Positions 36,231 to 49,205 of a DNA stretch of 64,000 nucleotides are shown one piece after another. The stretch's first letter is position 1. Each line of letters begins with the position of its first letter. A program made the position numbers and the translations under genes. This DNA is from Hofstenia miamia (Eukaryota; Xenacoelomorpha; Acoela). A model generated the notes under the pieces. The model was given only the letters and a program-made list of their open reading frames with translations, was not told the origin of the DNA and ran no database searches. The stretch covers positions 49,078-113,077 of the forward strand of contig SCFE01000092.1 of NCBI GenBank assembly GCA_004352715.1, read 5' to 3'.

Positions 36231-38102
36231 GAAGACAGCAGAAACAATTAGACTTAATCAAATCTAAATTAAAAAATGCCTACATTCAACACACTTTACT
36301 AAAATCAACCTATTGATAAATCTCCAATAACTACAGGTAACTAGTTTTGGAGAGACTGGATATCAATGAATATAACTCTCATTTAGTAACACAACATTGT
36401 GCTGTGCACCAGTGCAGAGAGCTACTTACAGCCATTCAAATGTACAAAAGAATGTGAACCAGTTACTCAAGTGTTAGTTCTGTTAGTTCTATAAGATCAC
36501 ATAGTACAATCAATTCTGAATATTCTATGGATAGAGGAAGTTGTTTAACAAAAATGTATAACAAAGTATTACATTATTGTTTTATCACACCACATAATTA
36601 TAAATTAGAATTTACAACATAGTTATTTTTGAAGCACAATTCATGCATGCTTTACTGAATAAGTGTGAATTAAATCTTAGAACTTTTTATATTGAAAGGG
36701 TGACAATTGGAAAATAGCCCAATTTCAATATAGAATGTAGAACATTACTTGTAATCTACTGTCTAAGGATAAAGAAGTAATCAGATATCTACAGATTAGC
36801 CAATTTACAGAATATTAAATTTCACATAGTTTTAACAAAATATAACAAAATAGACATTCAACAAGCACTTCTGAACATGGAAACAGTCATTGAAAATGCT
36901 TACATATGGAAATCTATAAGGAACATAGTTAAAACTATTGCTCCCATAAAAACATCACTTATCTTATCAGTGTAGATATCATGTTATATCAGCTAAACCA
37001 TGTGTTCAACTAGATGGTAGAACTGAGATTTGCAAGATCAACAGAATTAACCTTGTAAATTGAATCTAAAAACAAAGAGAGTGGTAAGTGTGAATATGCT
37101 TAAACAATTAGGAAAAATTTGATATAGTTGATTATTAAAATCCTAGATTTCTTTTGGATTGTTTACTTATCAATTAGCTAGATTTTGTAAAAAATGGAAA
37201 GATAAGCTTATTTCATGTGCCAGTGGTTCAGTAAATTAATGAGATACAAACAGAAGGATATCTTTTCTGGCTATTGCCATCATTACACTTAGGTGCAGAT
37301 AGCTATAGGAATTTTCTATTTTAGCTTTCCTATTGAGCAAAATGAGCTATGCAATTATTATTTTAATGTTATCTATTTGATAAATTGCTAAAAAGCAGAT
37401 ATAGGCTAACCCCTATTTCAAATCTAAATTCTTTGTGAGGTGAGGACCTAAGATCACCAGTATTAGAGTTTTGTATTATGATTACTATGTTATATTTTAA
37501 CTATAAGTTATCTGGTTGATATGTATTATTATGAAATGTGGGTTGATTAGGATACATATATTTATTAAATGTAATGCTCTTTACATGTAAGAAAAAAAAT
37601 ACTAGTAAATTATGTCAATTAGCACTATTGCAATTCATTTGGGTGCATTGTATACCAATACTTGAGCACCCCACACCACAGTTGCATCATTGAACATTAC
37701 CTCAAGATGAATTTTCTGGTTGGCCTAATGGCCTTTGAAAATTGAGAGGCTCAATGTCTTCAGTTATCTAAAATAGTGAATTTAGATAAAGTAAATTAGC
37801 ACATATATGTTTAAGTATATCTAACTAATGAAGGGAGATAATCTCAAATAATACAATAAACAGTTAGCATGCATTACTCAAAGAACTTTAGGGCAAAAGA
37901 CATTGACAATAGTCATTGTTGAGTTACAGAATCCTTGTTTCTTACTTTAGTGTGATGCTACAATATTAATATGTTATGGAGGCATTGGGATATACACATG
38001 AAATTCATGAAATCACAGATATGTATGGATCACTTGCATTTATGCAGAGAACATCAGTATTACTGGAAATCAATATGATTGGGGAGTACTAAGAGCAATC
38101 AC
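36231..38102. other. Decayed sequence, unclassified
   Basis: It probably includes downstream Gypsy DNA, but no RNase H or integrase motif could be supported. No gene seen. Confidence 0.35.
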
Positions 38103-38258
38103 AAGAAAACTGGACAAAAAAGAAATAATCTCACTAGATCAGTAATGTAATCACTCAATCAACAATTTGCTATATAAAATCCAGCAAATTTTGTGAAATA
38201 AAGTTGACACTAGATCAGTGTTTGTTGATAAGAATGTACCAGAAATCAAGCTAAAGCA
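38103..38258. repeat. 156-bp direct repeat left of a 20-N gap
   Basis: Matches 38279-38434 with four substitutions, immediately flanking the gap at 38259-38278. Same architecture as the repeat around 10464; likely unmerged contig ends. Confidence 0.9.
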
Positions 38259-38278
38259 NNNNNNNNNNNNNNNNNNNN

Positions 38279-38434
38279 AAGAAAACTGGACAAAAAAGAA
38301 ATAATCTCACTAGATCAGTAATGTAATCACTCAGTCAACAATTTGCTATATAAAATCCAGCAAATTTTGTGAAATAAAGTAGACACTTGATCAGTGTTGG
38401 TTGATAAGAATGTACCAGAAATCAAGCTAAAGCA
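38279..38434. repeat. 156-bp direct repeat right of a 20-N gap
   Basis: Partner of 38103-38258. Confidence 0.9.
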
Positions 38435-40320
38435 AGCAATTTGGATATTGGCCATATTCTTAACAGAGAGAAGTGATCTACAATTACCTCTCAATCACAA
38501 ACAATGAGATGCTATCTCATGACAGAACAGTACCAGATAATGATAGCACTGCTCAGAACCAACATCAAATCTTAGTTACTACCAGGAATATTCACAGCAG
38601 CATTGCCCACAAAATTGAGGAATGTATCTACAAGAGCAGAGAAATTATTCACTGGAATTATAAAGAGGGAGTAACTGATGGTAAAAATTTCCATACAACA
38701 GAGTATATAATTTGAGCCTAATAGAATGGAAGAAAAACATTGTGACACAATACAATGAGATCTATTCCACATGTAAATTCAAAAAGATAGTCACTATGAA
38801 TAGATACTATGTGAGGAAGGATTCATATTACAGAGATCAAAGCAATGTTTGAAACTGACACATGGGATTAAGAGCAACTCCTCAATGAATCTACAATAAT
38901 GCTATCACCTAAGACACAATACATTGTATACTGAGTAAATTTAGAGAAATTTGGAAAACCAACACAATCACAGTAGTTACATTGGGGAGAGACACCCATG
39001 AAAATATTCTAATGAAACAACCTTTGTCAATTGAGGCAAAAGAATGAATTGATATTAAACCCTTTAAAGAAACTCAAAGAGAGTTTTGTGAAATGCTATT
39101 AATGGCTGAATCATTCACACTAAATGAGATAAAATAACTACTCAATACTTAAAAACATTTAGCAATAGACATCAAATTTATATATTTGAAAATTGTCATT
39201 TCTGACACTCATAAGGAACAGTTTCAAAAACATGGTCTATCAGATGATTTTTAGGAAAAATATATAATACAGTTATGAACTACACAGCAATGATTAGAGG
39301 AGCAACAGCAAGGGTATTAAATGGCTCTGTCCTAGAATTACTTAAATGTCTCAACATGCTAAACAAATTATGTTTACCACCAACAATATTGATACTTATG
39401 ATTTTCCTGAAATAGAGGATAAAATGAAAGCCAACAGCACAGGTAACCATGTCAAAACAAGAATGTTTTGTTAACTAACTACAGAAAAGTCAACAAGTAT
39501 TTGATGGCCAACAGTCTAAACATCATTGAAAATCTGTAAGCAACAAGACAATCTGGAATAATTGTATGTTGATGGCTTCATAACTCATTGAACTGTAAAG
39601 GAAAGGGAAATAATTATGTATTTAACTAAAGGAAGTACTATGGTGGTAAGATGAAATGAAAACTGAAACTAATATTTTATTCTCAGGAGTCCATGGCCTA
39701 GTCTGGACTGACTTATTACTAGAAAATTTTAAAGTCTATCATTTCAAACATAGAATAGAAATTGTGACAATGTTGAAAGCTAAGAACAATGATAACAAAA
39801 ATATTACATATGATGAAGTTATGCAAAATGCTAGTTTCTTCTATGATGATCCAGATGCTCTTCAGTCACTATCAAACATATTCAAATTCTTCTAACCTAA
39901 CCACCCAATTCACAACAGTAGAGTTTGTGCATCTGATGTAGATGCAATGATGACATTGTTAGTAGCAATATAAGGTCTCAAATTATATGTAAGTTTCTAC
40001 AACTACTGTCAAAAATATATTAATGAATTACAATGCAGTGTAGTTATACACTACTCACTGGAAACACTTAACTTCCTTTGATATAATAGAAATGTATCAA
40101 CTGAAAAAATAACTTTACTAAAACCAACAAAAACTGACCAATATGCAGACAAAAACTGGAATTCTGAGGAAGCAGAAGTCATTTTGAAGGTGAATTAACT
40201 GGTGAATGCAAGTGAGCACATTTACTTTCATTGTGATCAAACTAAAAAAGAAGCATGTGAATACATTCTCAAAATAGCTAAAATTAGTTATTTGTTAAAA
40301 TTAAATTCATTTTGATTCAG
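38435..40320 (+). other. Coding-like but unclassified decayed region
   Basis: Short plus-strand stretches look protein-like, among them KFREIWKTNTITVVTLGRDT near 38940-39000 and NSRVCASDVDAMMTLLVAI near 39915-39970. The frame at 39656-39895 holds NITYDEVMQNASFFYDDPDA. They occur in changing frames with stops between. I cannot assign a family; a decayed retroelement is the simplest explanation given the Gypsy remains upstream. Confidence 0.3.
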
Positions 40321-41639
40321 TAATTTGCAAAAAATGAAACTAGTCTGTTGTCCTCTTTATGAGTAGTAAATAATGAAAGAGTTTAGTTCTTTCCCAACAG
40401 AGGATTTAAATGTGCAAGCCACTTTTTTGCCATAATAAAAATATTAAATAGGTTAGTTTCCATTTGAAGCTTATATTAAATAAGCCTGATTTGTATACTT
40501 AGAAAAGTACCAAAACATATGACAAAAACAGAGAGAAAGAATGTAACTATGCAATACACTCAAAATAATTCCCTAATGTATATAAGAAGTCAGATATTGT
40601 CACATTTTCTACTGTCCTGGCAATGGCTGGGAGGTAGTCTCTTTGTGTCTCCCACTGTGCACACATGACATTATGATGCCTTTGTGCTTTCCATGTGTTT
40701 AATCTTTGCATCAACTACTCTTTGTCCATAAACAAGTTGCACTGAAATATATTAAATGAGTGTTTATACTCAGGAGATAACTTACTAATTTGATGTCTTA
40801 TTCAGAATACACAATAGAAACTGTTCCTCTAGATAAATGCAATTTTCATTCAATACTTCTGATTTACATCTTTTTCTTGCAAGACTTGATTCTAACACTT
40901 TGTTTCTATTCCTACTGAAATCTCAGGAAGTAGAATTTTGTATTAAGATATTTATTTAGTAAATCATCATTGTTGAGTTTTATCCATTAATTCTCTGCAA
41001 ACATTATACTCAAAAAGCTAGATGCCATTCATGGGAAAGTAGCACAACTAAAACTCATGCAATAAAAACAAGTACTCTCTAAAAAATTATGATATATTTG
41101 TGGATTGAATTTTCAAAATAATTAATTCATGAAAATTTTGGGAACTTGAAAATAACTATTGCATAAACAAGTTTTTCATGATTTAATAAATTACTATTAG
41201 AAAATAGCACTTAATTTTAAAATTAAAATTTTTGCTAAATTTGGTAGGTTTGTATGCCCATTGTTATCCTTTATAAATGAGACATTTTTTGAAAATTCAA
41301 TAAAATTTTTGAATTGAATTGGCATGATAGGATCTCAAATATATCCTTGATCCACTTGTTGGGCTTGTGATTGTCTAAACTGCAATATCTAAACTATTCA
41401 GCATTATAAAGTTGATTTTTGCATATAAAAGTAATGCTCTCCTACTAAAAACATAGTGTTTGCCAACAATGGCCCATTAATAGACATTATTGGCATACCA
41501 ATCACCGTTATTTGCATAAAAATGAGTCATTGTCAGATATACATCACTGGCCAAATAATTTCCTAGTGGTCATCTACTTTTAATGAAGGGGGGGGGGTAA
41601 TGGCAACTACAATGGTTCAATTTTGGCCAATTAATGGCT
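40321..41639. other. No gene recognised
   Basis: AT-rich; a G10 homopolymer at about 41588-41597 is the only notable feature. Confidence 0.4.
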
Positions 41640-42150
41640 TGCTATTTAATTACAAATGTTGTAAACTACAGTCCTGTAGCCAATACAAAGCTGTTTTCTA
41701 AAATATTTGAGAAAATTTTGTGCAGTCAAATATGCAAGTATCTATGAGAAAATAATTTTCCAACTTTATATCAGTTTGGATTTTGTGAGTGTCTTAGCAC
41801 AACAGACATATTACTCAAATTAGTAAAGAGCACTCACTACTACATAAATAAGAATATCTCTATCAACATAGCAATGCTTGATTTAAGCAAGACTTTGGAC
41901 AGCATAAACTTTGAACTTCTTGATAAGAAATTGTAGTATTGTGCATTTAAATATAAATTCAGAACTCTAGTAAGCATTTTTTTTTGAAAATTAGAATGCA
42001 GAGAGGGACAATATGTAATACATTTTCCAAATGCATAGCAAGCAAAGGTGTTTCTTAAGGAACTGTAATTGGCCCAATCCTGTTTACATTGTATATGAAT
42101 GATATTTCTATTAACACAAATCTGTCTTTTTGACATTCCTAAGTCAACAT
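41640..42150 (+). mobile_element. LINE reverse transcriptase remnant
   Basis: The plus strand encodes VNYSPVANTKLFSKIFEKIL, YQFGFCECLSTTDILLKL and IAMLDLSKTLDSINFELLDK. After a shift it reads KGVS-stop-GTVIGPILFTLYMNDI, where the usual Gln of PQG is a TAA. These are blocks 0-4 of LINE RT. The catalytic block is not adjacent; a similar block occurs about 0.9 kb downstream at 43005. Confidence 0.78.
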
Positions 42151-42287
42151 CTATAGCCATAAAAAATACGTTATTTGTTTACCTAATGGACACAAAATCT
42201 ACATGATATTCTAATAATTAAAATATTATTTATAATTGTTAAAACCTATTTTAGATGAAATAATTTAAATGTGATATCTCTCACAGT

Positions 42288-43442
42288 ATATAATTGTTGT
42301 CACCAAGCTTCTGAATAGGTACACGCAAACACTCTCCCTACTCATTTGATTTGCAAATATTTTCATTAAAATCTTTTATAAAGAAGCCTCTTATATTAAA
42401 AATTTTGACAATTCAATATTACTCTTACAAAGAGTCAAAATTTTATAAATATTTTCTATTGCATTAATTGTATTAGCATGTTTCTCCTCACTTATTATCA
42501 TAATTATGATGATGATGATTATTTTTTTTTATTATTATTATTAACATTTTAAGGTATTGTTGAAGCCAAAAAGTATATTTGTAAAATTACGTTGTTATAA
42601 GTTAATGCATGATTAACTTAAAGAGATAGGGAATAATTTATGCAATCATAATTTTTTTCAACATTATGTGATATTACAAAAAAATAATTAAACTTTGGTA
42701 TGAACATTCATAGTTTAAGGAAAATAGCAAAAAATATAAAATTTTCCAATTTTACAAGTATTATATTAAATGTGTTAAAAGTAAAGTGATGAAAAATTTT
42801 TTTATAAATGATATTAATGAGATACTTTGTAGGCAATGCTACTAGATGTTTCCTTGTGTTTGAATGTTAAAAAATTTGGTGATAACGGACATAGGTTGCC
42901 AAAGGTATCACACTAATTTACAATGTTTCATGTGTTTTGGCACTATAGAACGGCTGTAAATGTTGACACCCAAAAAGACAACTTTGTGTTACTAGGGATG
43001 GTAAAATACAATAAGGATGCAGATATACTGCAATATGCAGATGATACGTGCATCATAATTAGGAGTCCAAGTAATTAAACAATATTTTAATGAGAAGAGA
43101 ATAAACTTACAATGAATGAGGAAAAGACACAATTTATTATATTTAGTCCAAATGATATAAAAACTTGCATTAAAAATTTTTTCAAAATCACTTAAGATAT
43201 GCCACCAATCTAGGTGCAGAAGTTGAAAATGATTAGCAGAGCTCAAAGAGATTAAACACATGACAATTTAATTTATATTTGTAGTGAGTACGTTTTTAGG
43301 TTGTCCTATTTTAGTCAATATTTATATTAAAGTAATGTTGCTTAAATATTTTAATTGTACGTTGTTTGTGTGGATTTTTTGTAAATTGCATAAATGTAAA
43401 TATTTATTATATATTCCATATTTGCATGTATATATATATATA
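42288..43442. repeat. First copy of 1.15-kb direct repeat flanking a single N
   Basis: Recurs at 43444 to about 44598 with few substitutions. The N at 43443 falls in the (TA)n tract at the end of the first copy. It looks like an unmerged contig overlap, as at 7433. Confidence 0.9.
43005..43260 (+). mobile_element. LINE RT catalytic-block fragment, copy 1
   Basis: Encodes DADILQYADDTCIIIRSPSN (intact YADD) and, in another frame, MNEEKTQFIIFSPNDIKTCI. These match the same blocks in LINE fragment A at 17154-17600, so it is probably the same LINE group. Followed by AT-rich sequence ending in a (TA)n tail. Confidence 0.65.
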
Positions 43443-43443
43443 N

Positions 43444-44598
43444 TATAATTGTTGTCACCAAGCTTCTGAATAGGTACACGCAAACACTCTCCCTACTCAT
43501 TTGATTTGCAAATATTTTCATTAAAATCTTTTATAAAGAAGCCTCTTATATTAAAATTTTTGACAATTCAATATTACTCTTACAAAGATTCTAAATTTTA
43601 TAAATATTTTCTATTGCATTAATTGTATTAGCATGTTTCTCCTCACTTATTATCATAATTATGATGATGATGATTATTTTTTTTTATTATTATTATTAAC
43701 ATTTTAAGGTATTGTTGAAGCCAAAAAGTATATTTGTAAAATTACGTTGTTATAAGTTAATGCATGATTAACTTAAAGAGATAGGGAATAATTTATGCAA
43801 TCATAATTTTTTTCAACATTATGTGATATTACAAAAAAATAATTAAACTTTGGTATGAACATTCATAGTTTAAGGAAAATAGCAAAAAATATAAAATTTT
43901 CCAATTTTACAAGTATTATATTAAATGTGTTAAAAGTAAAGTGATGAAAAATTTTTTTATAAATGATATTAATGAGATACTTTGTAGGCAATGCTACTAG
44001 ATGTTTCCTTGTGTTTGAATGTTAAAAAATTTGGTGATAACGGACATAGGTTGCCAAAGGTATCACACTAATTTACAATGTTTCATGTGTTTTGGCACTA
44101 TAGAACGGCTGTAAATGTTGACACCAAAAAAGACAACTTTGTGTTACTAGGGATGGTAAAATACAATAAGGATGCAGATATACTGCAATATGCAGATGAT
44201 ACGTGCATCATAATTAGGAGTCCAAGTAATTAAACAATATTTTAATGAGAAGAGAATAAACTTACAATGAATGAGGAAAAGACACAATTTATTATATTTA
44301 GTCCAAATGATATAAAAACTTGCATTAAAAATTTTTTCAAAATCACTTAAGATATGCCACCAATCTAGGTGCAGAAGTTGAAAATGATTAGCAGAGCTCA
44401 AAGAGATTAAACACATGACAATTTAATTTATATTTGTAGTGAGTACGTTTTTAGGTTGTCCTATTTTAGTCAATATTTATATTAAAGTAATGTTGCTTAA
44501 ATATTTTAATTGTACGTTGTTTGTGTGGATTTTTTGTAAATTGCATAAATGTAAATATTTATTATATATTCCATATTTGCATGTATATATATATATAT
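43444..44598. repeat. Second copy of 1.15-kb direct repeat
   Basis: Partner of 42288-43442; it ends in the (TA)n at about 44583-44604 before unique sequence. Confidence 0.9.
44160..44415 (+). mobile_element. LINE RT catalytic-block fragment, copy 2
   Basis: Same sequence as the fragment at 43005-43260, shifted by 1155 bases within the duplicated segment. Confidence 0.65.
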
Positions 44599-44604
44599 AT
44601 ATAT
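44583..44604. repeat. (TA)n microsatellite
   Basis: TA run closing the second copy of the 1.15-kb repeat. Confidence 0.9.
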
Positions 44605-46655
44605 GTAGAAATAAAAATTAACTTAATATATCTATTGAAGAGTTATACACAACTCGAATTAAATTTAGAATGTTTTATGCTTATATTAGTGTAGATTATT
44701 ACAGCTATTTCATACATAAAACAATAATTTGAGCAAAATCGTGATTTTTTCAATTTTAGCTTAAAATTGTAACCATACCTTAACTGATTAATTTTGCTTA
44801 ATAGTCAAATTTAGTAGTTAAGATTTCATTTTTTGTGATTCTGTCTGAAAAAATATTTATGACTATTTCTACAGATGAGAGATTAGTATACAATTTGGGA
44901 TTCTTTATAGCACATGGCTAATTAATTAAATCTATCATTGATAAGTAACATTGTAATTGAAAATGCAGTGACCATTTCATAGCTTAATCCCAGCATTAAC
45001 ACTTAAGTTTACATATTCTATTAAATTTCTATTTTCAAAAAATGAAATTTATGTGCAAGTTAAGACTTGTATTTTTATATTTACCTTAAACATAATTTGT
45101 ATAATTTTGGATGGTAAGCATTTTTATGCTAGAAATATTGATAATAATTGATGACCCCTGTTTTTAACTTCTTCACAATTCCAGGATAAATAATTCACAA
45201 AAGCCTTTGTTTATATGCATGCATTATAGCTGAAGTCAACATTTACGAATTCTTAGTATGTTTTCATCATTGAAGATAGTTTCCTGGATGTGCAAATTAC
45301 ATAATCATTTACTTAATTGCATTGCAAGAAAAACGTCAGTTTGTAATCAATAATGAATAAACCGATTTTGATATGCAAAAAATGTTCAAATCACTGTTGC
45401 CATTTAAGGCCTCAATATTTGAAATGGAAATCTATAGCAACATGAAATTGATCATGCATTGTATAAATAACTAGATATTTCCATCTAAATATTATATGTA
45501 CACGTTTTCTCCCGGACAGTAGATAAGTAGTTATTACATAAAAATAGAATGCATTATTAGGTATTGAAATAACATTCGTGGCGGAATATTTTATTATATC
45601 ATGCAAATGCGTTTCTAAAACATATAATAAATTTTGTACATAAATTTGTAGCGAAAATTAAATTTGTCATTAAAAAATTCCTACTAGGATAACAAAGTCA
45701 ATCTAACAATAACCACAGACACATTTGCCAAGTATGAGTATGTGTGAAATGAAGTAGTTGTAATAGTATTCCCATTAACTTAAGTGAAATTTTAACTATC
45801 CTGTTGAATGAAGTTTAATTTTACTGTAGATTTCAAATAAGATGTATGTATATTTGGCAGTTAAAATTTCAATTTTTAACCACGTGACTCTTTTTTGATA
45901 ACTTTAATAAATTGTCTTGAAAATCAAAATTTTTTCCTAAATGCATTGATTTAAAGAAGAAAAAAATGTAATTTAAAGAACCTATATTTATTTCTTTGAA
46001 ATTGATATATGTATTTATTGCGTTCGTTTAAAACTTTAAAGCACATTCTTATATTTAATTGATAAAAGAGTATCTCATTAAATTTCAGACATAGCTCAAT
46101 CAATTCAATTACAGCCGTTGTATTTCTAAATTGAATTTCTAAATAATCAATTTCTTTACGCCTGGCTCAAGAATTATATAAGAATTATTAAAAACACGAC
46201 ATTTCCAAGAATCGCATTTTTGTTTGAGCCTAGTCCAATTATCGGATGCTTAGAATCATAGATGAAAATAATTATCCATTACAAACATTTTAAAATATCA
46301 AAGACACAATATCTCCTAAACAATCTATGCACCAACGCACTTTGACGCAATGCAACACATTTAAGCATTTACAAAATAATTATATCGAGTCGATTTGTCC
46401 TACAAAATCAGAACAAAGCAATTCTGATATTTCACATTCACAGTTGAAATTATTTCAAGAATTTCTTTCACAATGTGTACTATAATCAAAAAAGAACATA
46501 TATATATGCTAAGCCATCAGTTTCGAATTAAGATAATCGTCAATTCAAATGTTGTGTTTCTATAATTTGCAATACAGAATATTTAAATGCTAAAATATGC
46601 ATGCCATTGTGCATAGTTATTAATAAAATAACCTCTATTTGCACACAATCACATA

Positions 46656-46725
<70 letters not shown>

Positions 46726-48019
46726 CATGCATACTGCATAAATTTGTGTAACTTGTACATGTTAAGGAATATATGCTGAATATATGAGTCAGTTGTACTC
46801 ATTTTCTTGATAAATATTTTTACAACGTGTATGATTACCGTGGACTTTTGTTCACTGAGCGTGTTTTCATATGCACTTTAATAAATTCCATCATGAAAAA
46901 TCAAATTTATATAAGCCGTAAAATTTAAAATTTCTTAGACTTAGTGTAAATAACATTTTCGCTCCTGAAACAAAACTTTAGATATTGTAGGATGTGCCGA
47001 CTCAAAAATATCATGCTTTCAAATTTTGATAGTCTAGTATTAGTTTTCTTGCAGTATTTATGAACACATTTGATATGAATATTGTCATTTCAAAGTTGTT
47101 ACTGTATTATTACGTAATCTCATTTTTCATTAACTTTAAAACGCAATCTTGTTTCATTTCCTTTGTATCTGCTAAATATTATTTTTAATTTCCGAATGAA
47201 TGGAGACTATAATTATAAACATGGGAACTAACTTCAATTAATTCATGACTGCTTAACCTATTATATCCTCATTTTAATTGGAAACTACTTTTAAGCACAA
47301 TGAATTTTGCACTTCATCAGAAAAATAAGGGGCATTACCCAAAAATTATTCTTTACACATTTATTTTAAGATTGACCAATTAAGTTTGCAAAGCTTTACT
47401 TGACTATGGCAGACAAAAATTTCAATTTTATTGTAATAATAGAACACTGTGACACTACATAACAATGTGAAATTTTAGCTTTATCTGAGAATTCAATTAG
47501 AATTGACATTTTCATGCTGTATTTGGAATGACATTTTAGCATATGTTACTATCTCGGTTTCAGAATAAGGGTGCTGTTCTTATAACCTACATTCAGTATT
47601 TGAATTGTGCTGTAAGCTAAATTTATGAAACTATATTTATATATAATATGACAATTAAAAAAAATTCGCTTTTGATAAAATTTTTGCACTTGCATAAAGA
47701 TAGTTTTCAACACTTAGAGATATCATTATTATTGTAGTAATCATATATGATGTATAAATTTGACTAGAGTTTATAAAAGTTATGTTTCTTTATCAATTTT
47801 TTTATGATTTTAGCTTTGCTATATAGAGAAATCTTGTTAATTCAGTATGATTTTGATAATTTTACCTACTGCTTTCCTTCATTACATATGTAAAATAATA
47901 GATCGGAAGCAGTATTTAACTATACAGCGTCAATGGCAAACGCTTCCTTGATTTATGATTGGCTTTCAGCTAATTATAGGATCAACGTGTTTACTCAATG
48001 ACAAATTTATCTCCACCTC
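44605..48019. other. Gene-free AT-rich DNA
   Basis: No supportable coding exon on either strand; short open frames are low-complexity. Contains the large TA array at 46651-46725. Confidence 0.5.
46651..46725. repeat. (TA)n microsatellite, about 75 bp
   Basis: Longest uninterrupted-by-gap TA array in the window, with two phase slips. Confidence 0.95.
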
Positions 48020-48110
48020 AGATTTGGACCCGACCGGAAATGTTATAGCCGGGCCTGGTAGTTGGCCGCAATGGCTAATACAGGCCGGTTTTGGCCGGTA
48101 AATTATAATG
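48020..48110. other. GC-rich patch with GGCCGG motifs
   Basis: A roughly 90-base island with ACCCGACCGG, GCCGGGCCTGG, CAGGCCGG and TTTTGGCCGGTAAA (48089-48102), sharply different from its AT-rich surroundings. The 14-mer recurs at 49096-49109 in a similar island. Possibly the two ends of one mobile element. Confidence 0.5.
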
Positions 48111-48134
48111 GCATTGCATAGTTAATCTATGCAC

Positions 48135-48136
<2 letters not shown>

Positions 48137-48165
<29 letters not shown>

Positions 48166-48267
48166 NNNNNNNNNNNNNNNNNNNNNNNNNNNNNNNNNNN
48201 NNNNNNNNNNNNNNNNNNNNNNNNNNNNNNNNNNNNNNNNNNNNNNNNNNNNNNNNNNNNNNNNNNN

Positions 48268-48297
<30 letters not shown>
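48137..48297. repeat. (TA)n array containing an assembly gap
   Basis: TA runs on both sides of 102 N (48166-48267); the gap most likely hides more TA repeat. Confidence 0.9.
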
Positions 48298-48300
<3 letters not shown>

Positions 48301-48605
48301 CTGTTATAATCTAGAAAATTACACATTGTGACAGAAAGATACTGCTTAGAACAATTTTCAAACAATTATAACTATATTTTTACCAAAACACCATTTTGAT
48401 ATTTTCTATATATCAGTTATTTGCATAACTTTAATACGTATTTCATTTTTCAATGAATTCACATTGTGAAGGCTTTACTTTTTTTAGTTAGTATATCCTG
48501 TACGATAGTTAAAATGGACAATACAGAATTGCATTATCAATCACTATGGTTTACATTTTTGTGGCATTTAACCTCACTTAACATTAAATAATTAAGAAGT
48601 AAGCA

Positions 48606-48608
<3 letters not shown>

Positions 48609-48651
<43 letters not shown>

Positions 48652-48657
48652 TATATT
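48609..48657. repeat. (TA)n microsatellite
   Basis: TA run with one C interruption. Confidence 0.9.
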
Positions 48658-49095
48658 CAAGATTTTTCCGCTAAAGCCAAATATAATTACTCCTCTAGTA
48701 GGATGTGTTTAACTTCTCAACTGACATTTGCTTGCAACGGAAAATCATCCAATATTAGAAAAGTGCATAGGTTCAAACTTCTTAATTTTTATGCAGCTTC
48801 TTAAATTTTTAAATTAAGCTCAGCAGATCAATTTTCTTTATTGTAAGCAATTTCTGTTAATATTATTACTATATAGTTAGTTCCAAAAAAATTGAATCAA
48901 AATTACATAATCAAAAATAGTTAAAATTAATGAGAGATTCTAAAGAGATGAATTTAAGTATTATTCTAATTGCAATGCAATAGCCTACCAAAACAATAAA
49001 ATGAACCTTTAGACTTTCATAGATTTTCTTCCAAACTAATCAAAATATTCCCAATTTATCAAATAAAACGAATAAAACAGGAAATATTTATTTAA

Positions 49096-49205
49096 TTTTG
49101 GCCGGTAAACAGCAGGTAATCTTACCGGCCTCTCATGAAATTGCCAAGCGGCTGCAAGCCGATAAATTGCCGGTCCCGTCAGCCGGTAGCCCTTTCCATC
49201 TCTGC
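49096..49205. other. GC-rich patch with hairpin
   Basis: Starts with TTTTGGCCGGTAAA (shared with 48089). GGCCGGTAA at 49100-49108 pairs perfectly with TTACCGGCC at 49122-49130. It continues GC-rich to CCCTTTCCATCTCTG near 49205, whose complement CAGAGATGG resembles a hAT-type end. No coding content. Confidence 0.5.

Noticed and set aside
41588-41597. G10 run as a regulatory element
   Set aside because: An isolated homopolymer without partner tracts; it could be a sequencing or assembly length artefact.
48075-48365. Open frames made of alternating Ile-Tyr around TA arrays (also at 46540, 51690, 53314, 56297 and 61227)
   Set aside because: Translations of (TA)n microsatellites and gaps, not genes.
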